A stretch of DNA of 64,000 nucleotides from Lotus japonicus (taxonomy: Eukaryota; Streptophyta; Magnoliopsida; Fabales; Fabaceae), in contig NC_080042.1 in NCBI RefSeq assembly GCF_012489685.1, positions 45,994,066-46,058,065 of the forward strand. Reading direction: 5' to 3'. This document shows, in pieces, positions 32,217 through 42,880 of the stretch; the stretch's first letter is position 1; each line of letters opens with the position of its first letter. The notes below the pieces were generated by a model. That model did not search any database, was not told where the DNA came from, and saw nothing but the letters and a program-made list of their open reading frames with translations. The position numbers and the translations under genes are program-made.

Positions 32217-32930
32217 CTAAAATACAATGATACAATGATGTTAGACACATACAAGCTGAACCAACAAAACAAGTGCAGAAAATCATTTCAATCTCACGAT
32301 ATTTCATCAAAGCAGAAACAGCACAAAAAGACACATCTAGGGAAATTAGGGAATGATACCTGCTTTTCATTGTTTAACTATTATTTGCTTAGATAAATTT
32401 TGAGCTAACATAAGGGTTTGAGTATTTGGTATTTCAACTAGTAGGTATGGCTCTCATTAAAGGAAGATGTAATAGACAAAATTTCCACCAAAATAATTGA
32501 GCTGGATCCAAACCAAGCTTGCAACTTTTTGAGTATACTGTCATAAAAGAAAGACACCAAAAAAACATCACAACTATGCATTGTAGGTAAGATTGCTAAA
32601 AGGGAAAAGCAAAATACCAAATGACTACAATATAATTGGCATAGTTCCAAAACAAAGTGGAAATTTGTTAGATCCCACCATAAAACTCAGAGAACAAACA
32701 CTGAATTGAAAATTTGTTAGGAAGACAGAGGGAATACACAGCAGGAGAGCTTGTACTAATTTGACAGAAAAAAAAAAGATTATGATAAGAGAATCATGCA
32801 CTTCATCTTTACTCAAAATTTCAAAACTTTAAAACATCGCAGACATGTGTCACATTTCTTACATGACTTTCAATTGGCTCATTCTTAAACAATATGAGAC
32901 TCTAAACTCACGTCTATATTATTGTGTGTA
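32217..32930. other. Region upstream of the last visible BSH exon, no exon found
   Basis: I searched the minus strand here for the missing N-terminal half of SNF5/BSH and saw no matching peptide. The sequence is AT-rich and intron-like. A donor-like CAG/GTATC occurs at about 32357-32363 (minus strand), but the codons before it contain a stop and are not SNF5-like. Confidence 0.5.
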
Positions 32931-32935
32931 TGTAG

Positions 32936-33113
32936 TGTTGGGGGAGACAGGGGAGCCCATGGGCCGAGGAGCAAGACACCAAGAAATCTCGACGCCATAT
33001 CTTAACCCAAAACCTTAAGGCATTAGGTTTATGGGTCACATCTCTTATAAAGTCTTCTCCTCACCCAAACTTAACCAATGTGGGACTCCAACTCCGCACT
33101 TGAATTCTCAACA
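32936..33113 (-). repeat. Family B LTR, copy 1 (178 bp)
   Basis: Plus strand begins TGTTGGGGGAGACAGGGG and ends TTCTCAACA. On the minus strand there is a TTTATAAG promoter core. Near-identical to 33303-33480. Confidence 0.8.
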
Positions 33114-33302
33114 ATCTCCCCCTCAAGTGTAAGTAACCGCCATATTATCATGGCCCCCCCCTCTGCGGAAGCATATCCACCCTTGCACCGCCGTTCGCTT
33201 CACCGCGTCAAAGGAACCCGCCGCCTAGCAACACCGCTAGGAAGACTTTCGACACAAGGAGCCGTAACCATGGCTACACCAACCATCGGCTCTGATACCA
33301 CT

Positions 33303-33480
33303 TGTTGGGGGAGACAGGGGAGCCCATGGGCCGAGGAGTAAGACACCAAGAGATCTCGACGCCACATCTTAACCCAAAACCTTAAGGCATTAGGTTTATG
33401 GGCCACATCCCTTATAAAGTCTTCTCCTCACCCAAACTTAACCAATGTGGGACTCCAACTCCGCACTTGAATTCTCAACA
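33303..33480 (-). repeat. Family B LTR, copy 2 (178 bp)
   Basis: Same length as copy 1. It is preceded by the complement of a primer-binding site (33289-33300), so it serves as 5' LTR of the B unit to its left and 3' LTR of the unit to its right. Confidence 0.8.
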
Positions 33481-33666
33481 ATCTCCCCATCAAGTGCGAG
33501 TAACCGCCACATTATCATGCCCCCCCTCTGCGGAAGCATATCCACCCTTGCACCGCCGTTCGCTTCACCAAGTCAACGGAACCCGCCGCCTAGCCTCACT
33601 GCTAGGAAGACTTTTGACACAAGGAATCGTAACCATGGCTACACCAACCATCGGCTCTGATACCAC

Positions 33667-34145
33667 TGTTAGGAAATAACACAGCTGAAGAAGTAAAATA
33701 AACCAGGAGCGCAATCAACAACACAAGAATATTACGTGGAAACTCCAAAACCGGAGAAAAAACCACGGTCGTTGTCAAAACCGACAACCAGAGAATAAAC
33801 ACTGTGAAAATTGTTACAACACATAGACTTCACTCTCAACCACACCCCAAGACCCCAGTACACCCGCACTCTCCAAAGTAAATATTTGAACTACATCTCA
33901 CAATGCTCTAAAACAAGAGTATAAGAGAAAATGAAAACACAAATATAAACTTAAAGTGTTTTCAGGTGCTACATCTTTGGTGTTTTTGGTGTGTTGAAAC
34001 AAGGAGCTTGAGATCCCTATATATAGTCTTGGACCCTCCCACCCCTCACTAATCTAAGCGACGTGGGACTTCTCCAAAATGCATAACTTGATCTTTTTTC
34101 TCCTTCATTAGCAATGTGGGACTAACATTGCAATCAACCCCAACA
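33667..34145 (-). repeat. Family A LTR inside the mosaic chain (479 bp)
   Basis: Matches the LTRs of the family A element at 15255-29250 along its whole length. It sits where a B LTR would be expected: B interior with its primer-binding site on the left (33654-33665) and A interior on the right. Confidence 0.82.
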
Positions 34146-34951
34146 ATCTCCACCTTGATTGTAATGGTCTTCAGCCTTCATTGTCTATACCGATAATCAT
34201 TGTCTTCACTGACAAACATAATTCTCATTGTCTATATACCGACAAATTAAATTATCATACTCCACCATAAAAGAGTACACTACACTTGGAACTAAACCAT
34301 CCCAAGAATTTTCTTCACTTGGAACTAAATCGTTCCAAGAATTTCCACATGCCGAAACCTTGCTGAAAATTTATGGTGCAACTTCCATGTTGGCTTCTTC
34401 GGAAGTTCATCAGCCATCGACATAACCACGTACCTTGCATGAATGCCAGCCAATGCCCGCACGCTATCACCACACACCTTGCATCTATATCAACCAATGC
34501 TCATGTGCCACCTGGACAATCTCATGCCCAGAACGCCTTGTGTAATCATGATTGCATCAACTCCTCCATCACAACATCATCACAGCTGCAGACCGACTGT
34601 AAACCGTGCACCGGGTTGGTTCCCAGAAAAAAGAGGTGTCTTTCCAGAACCTCCCAAAACAGCACTTCACAATGTCACACTTCTTCAGCACCTTCGCAAT
34701 ACCACACAAAGTGATATCCATCGAACCGGAAGCTCTGATACCACTGTTAGGGGAGACAGGGAATCCCATGGGCCGAGCAGCAAGACACCAAGATGTAGCT
34801 ATGGTATATGATCATCATGGAAGCTATTGTTTTTTTTGTAGAATTTGTACTGGTTTTGCCCAACCTCTAACTAAGAACTAGAAAAAAATTATGAACATTG
34901 AAAATTGAGGTGGAGCTTTTGTAGTCAGAGATTGTATGCGTTATTGAAAAA

Positions 34952-36159
34952 CTAGCATCTATCAGCTCTTGTGATCTTCAGCCTCTTCACACTGGTCAAG
35001 AACATCCTGTATAGAATACAAAATGATCAAAATACTAAAAAAATGTTGCTGATTGAAGAGTTAAGTTAACAACACTTAATTTAAGAGTTCAATTTGAGGG
35101 ATTTATCACTTACTCCCAAGGCACATCTCCAACCATCATCCAATCCCCTTCTTGATCCTCATAAGTCAGCACATGAAAATTCCCAGAGTTGTTTGGTTGA
35201 GAGTTAGGACCTGAAAAAATAAATTTGATATTTAAAAAAGGTGGTCCAACAGAAAGAAGTTGCTAATGATGTTATGAGGGTTTCAATTTCATTGCTTACA
35301 AAGAATGATGGTCCTAAACATGTGGCCAAGGGATTTTACAAGCCCATCATAGCTATGATGTTCCAAGAGGTTTAATTTTCTACCAATGGGGATTCCTTCC
35401 ATGTAGACTTTGACAAACAAAGAAGGTGTTTGGCTCCGATGGTTTTGTTTCTCAACAAGGGTGCTCCTCAATGTGGACTTAATTGGTGGCCAATCAAAAG
35501 TTTCCTCCCTGAAAGATAGAATTAACAAAGTTAATGCAACTAATCACACATGCATAAACATGTTCTAAGCAAAAAATAGTATCAAGATTAAGGGACACAA
35601 ACAATTCCATTATAGCATGTTTGGATCAGTTTTTCTTTCCTAAAATTAATTCTGAAACTCAGAAACTACTCACGATAATTAATTGTGTCTTTGAAATCAG
35701 TTGTAGAATAAAAGACACTATTCCATCAAAATATAGAGTTTGGAATACAATTGATTTTAAAGTCATAATCAATTTTGGGAAGAAACTTATCTCAGTTGCT
35801 TTTGAGTTCAAGAAATGGTTATGAGCAAAGAAAAACTGACACAAACATCTAAGCTTAAGAAAAGTACAATTGAGAGAGCGAGATAGAGGGAGGGAGGGAG
35901 CAATGGTGCACCTTGGTGGTGTTGAATTGTATGCTGACTCTGATTGAGAAGAATGAGAGATGCTGAGACCAAGTTTCAAGTCAGTGCTCAAATCTGTTCT
36001 GTTTCTTCTACAGACACTAGAGAGGCAGAGAGATGAAGATGAAGAGGGTGGTGGTGGTGGTGGTTTAGGGAGGTTGTTGCTATCAATGGAGGAAGATGAA
36101 GAAGATGATGACTGAGTTTGAGAAGCATCAAATTGTTCTAAGGCTCTCATATCTTCCAA
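34952..36159 (-). CDS. Aux/IAA auxin-response repressor, IAA31-like, 202 aa
   Basis: Four exons on the minus strand: 35912-36159, 35300-35508, 35114-35210 and 34952-35006, all GT/AG, phases consistent, stop at 34952-34954. The nuclear protein would bind ARF factors and recruit TOPLESS co-repressors. Domain I holds the EAR motif LKLGL (61-65). The place of the domain II degron (normally GWPPV/I) reads DWPPI (88-92), so the key glycine is replaced by aspartate. The PB1 domain begins [19 protein letters not shown] (112-130, with Lys116) and continues to the acidic patch DQEGDW (171-176) and GDVPWEMF (180-187), ending VKRLKI. Polyserine and polyproline tracts occupy residues 17-43. The DWPP form recalls Arabidopsis IAA31, a weakly auxin-responsive, long-lived type. 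Intron 1 holds a MITE-like fragment (35617-35815). The [10 protein letters not shown] start is the first ATG after the TATA box. Confidence 0.95.
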
Positions 36160-36210
36160 TCAATGAAACTGATCACAAGAAAAAGCCGCCACCTTGAACT
36201 GATGGGCACC

Positions 36211-36219
36211 TTATATAAG
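36211..36219 (-). promoter_or_regulatory. TATA box of the Aux/IAA gene
   Basis: On the minus strand the palindromic TTATATAAGG lies about 52-60 bases before the ATG at 36159, predicting a short 5' UTR of about 25 nt. It is squeezed between the gene and a long dinucleotide microsatellite. Confidence 0.6.
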
Positions 36220-36228
36220 GAGAGAAAA

Positions 36229-36230
<2 letters not shown>

Positions 36231-36320
<90 letters not shown>
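36231..36320. repeat. Compound (AT)n(AG)n microsatellite in the Aux/IAA promoter
   Basis: About 14 AT units followed by about 30 AG units with no interruption. It starts only 11 bases upstream of the TATA box of the Aux/IAA gene. Open frames of SLSLSL or RERERE on the two strands are artefacts of this repeat. Length polymorphism is expected, and the GA/CT tract could bind GAGA-type BBR/BPC factors. Confidence 0.95.
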
Positions 36321-36323
<3 letters not shown>

Positions 36324-36329
36324 TGAAAC

Positions 36330-38256
36330 AAAAGCAAAGCAAAGCCAAGTCAGAAACATTCTGAGAGTCTCGTTGGTTTTTGATTTGCCATGAGGGTGGG
36401 CGACATGTCCACAAGGCCTAAGTTACACGGTCTTCAATTAATTACTTATTTTCAAGTTTTGGTTGGTTGGAACCTTGAAATCTCATTATTTTAATCAAGT
36501 TCTTAATAATCTTCCACCCTTTCTTTCTTGCTTATTTTAATCTCTAGATGTGATTATTTTAATTTTAATCAACTCTGTCTTCCATGGCAGATGTCTACAC
36601 ATGATGATGGGAGGACATCATGTTTTGAAATATTAAATCAGAAAAAAAGCAGAGGATTTGGCTCAATAGCCCTGGCCATTAGACATGCACACCATGTTTA
36701 ATAAGTAATCAAATCAGAAAGAATGAAAAAGTGATCTATGTATAGATTATCCTCTCTTTCTAATATTATTAGTCTACTAATAATCCATTAATCCATTGTA
36801 GGATTTATTGGATTTTCATGTTTGTTTGAGGAGTCTTTAAAGTGAGATTATAGTCAACTTAATAGATATAGTGTTGATTACTTTTAACCCCAATTATGGA
36901 AATAGCCAAATGGGTAAAATAGTTTCAGAAAAATGAACTCAAATTTCAATTTGGTTTTTAAGGAACAGAAACATGTCGTCCCTATCTTTCAATGATTAAA
37001 TTCATTGCAATTTCCATATTTTAATGACTGATTTTAGTTTATTTTTTATTTTTTAGGGACTATTTTGCTATTTTCTTAATAGGGAGATGGAAAAAAAATC
37101 AATCTTATATCTTTCACAGACTATTTAAAGTGTTTATTCACTCTCATTAAAATATTAGATTGTTGTTAGCGTGTTTGGTTTCAAAATAATGATAATAACT
37201 CCATAAGTTACACTATTTGTAAAAGTGATTATGCTAGACTTCAAACTGCAAAAATGAACACTAACATGTGATGCTTTTTTTTCTTCTTTTTCATATGAAG
37301 TTTTAGAATTTGAGTAATGTCTAACTCTACTTGAAAAACTAATTTAGATGTGAGGTTGCTCTACATTTAATTATATTCTCTAGCCAATATGACACATTAC
37401 CATGAATTAAACAAACCATGGGCGGAGAAAAGTATTGCAATTGATGTACCATTTTTTGGTGGGAAAACAACCCACTTTGAAAAGCTTTCTAGCCATAACA
37501 ATAATTATGTCAATTAATATCTTACAATATTACATAAGGACACTGAATAGAAAGAAACAAGCATCTAGTTACACTTGTTTGCTGGCCCCTTTTGGTCTAT
37601 ATCCGTATTTTGTTATTGGAGAAAATGAGATGGCTCCACAAGGTTCAACCAAATTTAACTAAAGTTAAACCAAACTCATGCCAGCATTAGAAGAGTGACT
37701 GAGAGTATATATGAGTAGCATTGAAGTCAGTCTTGGATACTCAACTCTCCAAGCCAATATATAAAGAAAAGAATGAAATTTACAGCTTGGTACACCATCA
37801 CCAACCCCAGTTTGGCAAATTGGAGTAACTATGATGCTTAGCCTTATGAAGTAAGATGTGAATGTGCTCCAGCTAAATTGGGATGCATTTCAAATAAGAT
37901 CGCTTGGCTCCTTTTCCTTTTTCTCTTTTGTTAATTTTTTAAGAGGTTCTATATATAATTTGCCTAGAAAACCATTCATTAATAGGAAGTGCCCCACTCA
38001 AATTGAAATCACCATCAACTAATTAAATGGAGAGAAATGACTAGAAGTTGAGTAGAGATTTAAAAAGATGAAATTGTTGGACAATTCAGAAAGAATAATT
38101 AAACATAATTAATGCGTGAAAATTAATGGTTAAGATTATTAAAAGAAAAGTTGAAAAGAAACTTAACGGAAGAATAGAAATGGCTGGGATGACAACCCAA
38201 GTTTTTTTTGAAAGAGACGATCCAAGTGATAAGAGATGAAAATATGTTATTCGAAA
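36330..38256. other. Intergenic between Aux/IAA promoter and Helitron, no gene
   Basis: AT-rich sequence with scattered short frames lacking protein-like composition. It would hold the upstream regulatory region of the Aux/IAA gene. No element with clear ends was found. Confidence 0.5.
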
Positions 38257-38585
38257 TCTATATATATATATGAAAAGAAGGTTTTTTTCTAGAAAACCTA
38301 TGACACATGGCACCCTCTAAGTCATACATTTTCCCTCCAAGAAAAAAAATCTTATCTACTTTTTTGTTACAACATACTATCATGAGTCTTTACTCACCTT
38401 AATTATTGTGGTCTAATTTAATCTATATATATATGAAAAGAAGGTTTTCTTCTAGAAAACCTATGACACATGACACCCTCTAAGTCATACATTTTCCCTC
38501 CAAGAAAAAAAATCTTATCTACTTTTTTGTTACAACATACTATCATGAGTCTTTACTCACCTTAATTATTGTGGTCTAATTTAAT
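38257..38585 (+). repeat. Tandem duplication of the Helitron 5' end, 2 x about 165 bp
   Basis: The block from TCTATATATATATATGAAAAG to 'gtggtctaatttaa' occurs at 38257-38421 and again at 38422-38585 with only a few differences. The second copy also starts A/TC, so two potential Helitron 5' ends lie head to tail. Confidence 0.85.
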
Positions 38586-41500
38586 TACAATTTTAATTTT
38601 CAGTTTTCTTTTATAATCATATTTTTTAAACCATTGCAAAAAAAAATGCCTAACACTCAAATAATCCGGAAAAAAAAATTGTACATAAAAATGGATTTTG
38701 TTATTATGTAAAAAGATATATTAACAAAAAAAAAATTGATTGAAACCCAGATTTTTTATTTTATACAAAATAACTACAACAATGCTTTTAAAATAATAAT
38801 TACATAATATTTTAAAATTATAAATAAATTATGAAAAATTATAAATTTAATTTAAAACTATAAATTTAAATTTTTTTAATGAAATTAAGGATTTGAAAAT
38901 ATTAGTTGAATAATGTTGAGAAAAAAAACCGATATATTGTTTTCCGATAGAGCGAAAAAAAAAACCGATATATTAGGAGAAGTGGAATACAATTACCAAA
39001 GAAAAGATAAATTGTAAATTGTAATACAATTATATTAAACAAATTCATTCAAATTTAAATTTTTTTACAATTTTAAAAAACCATTATTAAGTTTCTCCAA
39101 TCACTACCTAAATTAGAATTTTTTCCTATTTAAAATAACCATTAATGCTAAAATTGATCTGATTGAATAGCTTTTAAAATAATGTTTTAAAATTTTGAAT
39201 AAATAATGCAAAATTATAAATTAAATTTGAATTATACATTTAATAAATATATGAATAAATAACTACAAGATTTGCTTTTGCAAATATTACTGAAAAAAAA
39301 ATATATTAAAATAATAATTAAATAATTAAAAAACACATATATTAATGACGAAATAGATTGACATTCAAATTTCGTTTTTTTTTAATTTTAAAATACAACT
39401 ATATTAAAAAAGTCATTCAAATTTTAAATATTTTCCCATTTTAAACAACCATTATTAAGTTTCTCCAAAATCATTATTAAGCTTCACCAATTGTAAGACC
39501 CTGAAATAAATAACTAGATTATTCATTTAATTTCATTGTATTAATTAATTGAGTGTTTATAATCTATTATTATTTTTAAAGTTATTTTCCTGACTTGATT
39601 TTAATTACGAATCAAGGAAATCATTTAAATGATAATTAATTTCAAAATATTTTACCATCACCATGCCACTTTACTTCCTCATGTGGTAAAACCTTTTCCT
39701 TTGCTATCTCTGATTGATAAACTTCATTTACATGCTTCAAAATTCTTAGAACATGATCTGATCATTTCATGAAATAGGGATTTAAGCTCCTTCACCATCA
39801 TCTTCTCATTTTCCTTGGTAAAAGCCTTAATTTCTTGATTAGTATGTCTGTATATTTGATTTCTAAAGTTATCTGGGTTTAGATGAATCAATATGGTTTT
39901 AAATAGTGTTATGGTTGTTGAATTCTGAGGGCATGAGGGTTCAGCCCTTAATGTGCTTGAAAAGCTTTTGCGAAAACTCACTTAAAACTGTTGTTGTTTT
40001 CAAAAGTAGTAGCCGTTGTTCTGTTAAACTCGTATGCTTCGGTTAAGATTTTCGAACTGTGTTCTTCATAAAAGTTGTAGCTTTTTCCGTTAGCAAACTT
40101 TTGCCACTGGTTTCGTGTCGTTTCGATTTGTCTAGCTCAAGTTATACGCATTTTGGTGAGCACGGGTTAAGCTGTCCCGTTTCTCACGAACTGCTGTAGT
40201 ATTCGATTTTTCCTGAATTTTGTACTTTGAATTTAGACTTGAAATTTTATGAGGATTTACAAAACCTGTAGATGGAGCCAGGATAAAAATATTAGATTTT
40301 TCGGAGTTCATTTGACGTATTTAAAAATTAGCTAAAGTCGCTGTACAGTTTATAATCGTTTGACAAAATTAGTTATTTCAAGTGAAAAGAATTGCTTTGG
40401 GAAAAAGATGAGAAAACCTTTTATTTTAATCGATATTGCAATGCCTTGGAGTAGGAAAACATATTTTTAAACTTACTTACGTACGTTGTTTATCCGTTTA
40501 TGAAAATAGAGAACGTTTGAGTTCACGCACATTTATTCGTTAAAAAGCGATTGCGAAAGGTTTTGAAGTCGAACAAGTTGTCGGAGTGTTAGGGAATAAG
40601 CGTATTGATACTATCTCGCTAGTCGATGGATGCTTAGGAATAACAAGATTGGATGGAGTTAGAGCAATTAAGTTTGGATTTCCGAGTGAGGAATTAGACT
40701 CCGAAAGGTATTAATTAGAATGGATTAAGTTGTGATTGCAATCTTGATGTTGGAAGATGACTTAGGATTGAATCTTGAATTCCAAGAAGTCTATAAGCTT
40801 TACTATAAATACTTGGTTTTAGAAGGTCTAGATTTGAAACTTTGGAAGTTCAAGGACTTAGAAGTGATTAAGGGATTGATTGAGGACTAGAAGTTATTTC
40901 TTAGAGATTGATGACTTATCTATAAGTTGGGATTTTTGTAGAACCAAAGTGGAGTTTCGAAGAGACTAGGGTTGTGTGTCTAATGAGATATCGCGAGTTT
41001 AAGTTTAAGAGAAATGATTCGATCGTTTTGAAGGAGCTTATGAGTCATGAATAAGTACATAAACATTAGATAAGAAGAGTTGTTTGCCTTGGAAGTTAAC
41101 TATGGTTTATGGATTGCTTGATAAGAGTTAGTGGTTTTGATAAGAATTGATAATGATACAACGTTGGCTTGAGGAATAGATCGTGAGAGCGAGTTGAGAC
41201 ATTAAGTTGTTGTAGGTGACTTGATAAGTAAGTATTGAGGATAAAGAGGATTATGGAATAGAAAACGGGAAGAGATTACTTAAGGATGATGATCGGAGAA
41301 TGCTATTGCAGATGTTGTGTTAATTGCTTTAACGGGGAGTGGTGTGTAGTATTGCGAAAATACCTCAATGAGTATCCTATTAGAGACTGAGATCTCTAAG
41401 GAAAATGAGAGGAGTAAGTACTAGTAATGTGTACTTATCTATTTTGACAAGTATATGAGTATTTGGTTTTAAAGTTGATTTACTAAGTCATAAGATTTTG

Positions 41501-42389
41501 AAGCTTTGTTATTGCTTTGTTGTCATTATGATGACTTATCTTAATTTCTGAGGTTGATCTTGATGGTTTATAACCATTAAGGAGATTGATTTTAACTTGT
41601 GATTTCGTCGAGCCAATTGCTTGAGGGTGTAGTTTTAGACTTGGAAAGTAGGTAGCTCAATTAGTGATTATGTTATGTGTACTTATGAAGGGTACGAATA
41701 ATGGAAGCGCTTGACGACGAAGCCAAAGAACAAACGGAAGTGAGCCAACACGGGAAAGCAAAGATATGACTGGATTTGATTTGAGTCGCAACTTAGTAAG
41801 GAAAGCGCCTAAGGTTAGGGCAACTTACATATTAGCTATGATTGCATGATAGGCGTCGATAAATTCGACTTATGTTTTATCTGATGTCGATTATGATGAT
41901 GAGTTGATGTTATGATGCTTTTCCATAACTTGTGATGTTGTGATATTGTTGGATTGTGCGTTTTGACGCGATTTCGGAGTGGGGAACCTCTGAAACGGTT
42001 AAAGTTGGTGTTTCGGGTTGGATGAACAACCCTAGGCAAGTCCAAATGTGGGGTTTGAGACTTAGCCATATGTTGGTATCCGTTGGAATTCTTAGACTTT
42101 CCCCGGGAAATATATTTTGGGTGGTTGATCTTTGAAAACTTAGAATGATAGAGCTTTGAAAACTAAAGATTTGGGAAACTTAGACTTTGAGAAATAAACT
42201 CATAACCTGACTAATTTGAATTGAAATCATTTTTATTAACGTTTAAGCATAGGAAAACTAAAGGGGAAAATATTTACGAAAGGCGGGGAAAAGTCGACCT
42301 TTGTTGTGGGTTTTGGTATTTGGGAAAGCCACTGAGGTGAGCTACGGTGATGATTGAAAGTCACCGAGTACTTTACGTACTCTTGTCGT

Positions 42390-42600
42390 TGGGGTTGTGT
42401 TGTATTGACCGACACTAATCCCTTGGGTTCTCTTGTTGTTGGAGCTGTGTTGTATTGACCGACACTTAGTGCTCTTGTTGTTTGGGTTGTGTTGTATTGA
42501 CCGACACTAGACCCTTGTGTACTCTTGTTGTTGGAGTTGTGTTGTATTGACCGACACTTACTCCGAGTTGTGTTGTATTGACCGACACTAACTCTTGGGT
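42390..42600 (+). repeat. Interrupted repeat in the solo LTR (GTGTTGTATTGACCGACACT)
   Basis: Five copies of the 20-base core, each separated by 'ctcttgttgttggag'-like spacers. The core ends are complementary (GTGT..ACAC), so each unit may form a small hairpin. Confidence 0.85.
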
Positions 42601-42664
42601 TTGTTTTGAGATTGGGTTTGAGCTAAACACTTGTGTGGTGAGGACGATTCGATGTTTGGCTAAC

Positions 42665-42880
42665 CATATTGCATCAATCGGGTGAATAACGAGAATGGTT
42701 CACCTGTGCATCTCATGGTGAATAACGGGAATGGTTCACCAATGCATTAATGATGAATAACGGGAATGGTTCATCATACGGTGAATAACGGGAATGGTTC
42801 ACCGAGGATGAATAACGGGAATGGTTCATCCATAGTGAAGAACGAGAATGCTTCACTTGTGGCGAACGGGAACGCGTCAC
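42665..42880 (+). repeat. Minisatellite in the solo LTR (GGTGAATAACGGGAATGGTT)
   Basis: About seven degenerate copies of a 24-28-base unit GTGAATAACGGGAATGGTTCA, several beginning and ending with complementary GGTGAA/TTCACC. Comparable G-rich repeats (GTACGGTGAGTCCCC) occupy the same relative place in the LTR at 16206-18669. Confidence 0.85.

Larger units (their letters stand above)
32936..34793 (-). mobile_element. Mosaic chain of two short LTR-element families (B-B-A-partial B)
   Basis: In plus coordinates: B LTR 32936-33113, B interior 33114-33302, B LTR 33303-33480, B interior 33481-33666, A LTR 33667-34145, A interior 34146-34744, and the first 49 bp of a B LTR 34745-34793. Each interior ends in GCTCTGATACCA, the complement of a tRNA-iMet primer-binding site, so all units are oriented on the minus strand. 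TGTAG flanks the whole chain (32931-32935 and 34794-34798). None has coding capacity; short open frames such as 34373-34714 and 33398-33679 are artefacts of the interiors. Family B LTRs are 178 bp and family A about 480 bp. Confidence 0.82.

Noticed and set aside
31998..32396. 132-codon plus-strand frame
   Set aside because: It begins in the MULE terminal repeat and runs antisense over a BSH exon; not a gene.
36147..36414. SLSLSL and RERERE open frames
   Set aside because: Pure translation of the AG microsatellite.
42390..42880. CRISPR-like regularly spaced repeats
   Set aside because: They are degenerate minisatellites inside a plant LTR, with non-unique spacers and no cas genes.
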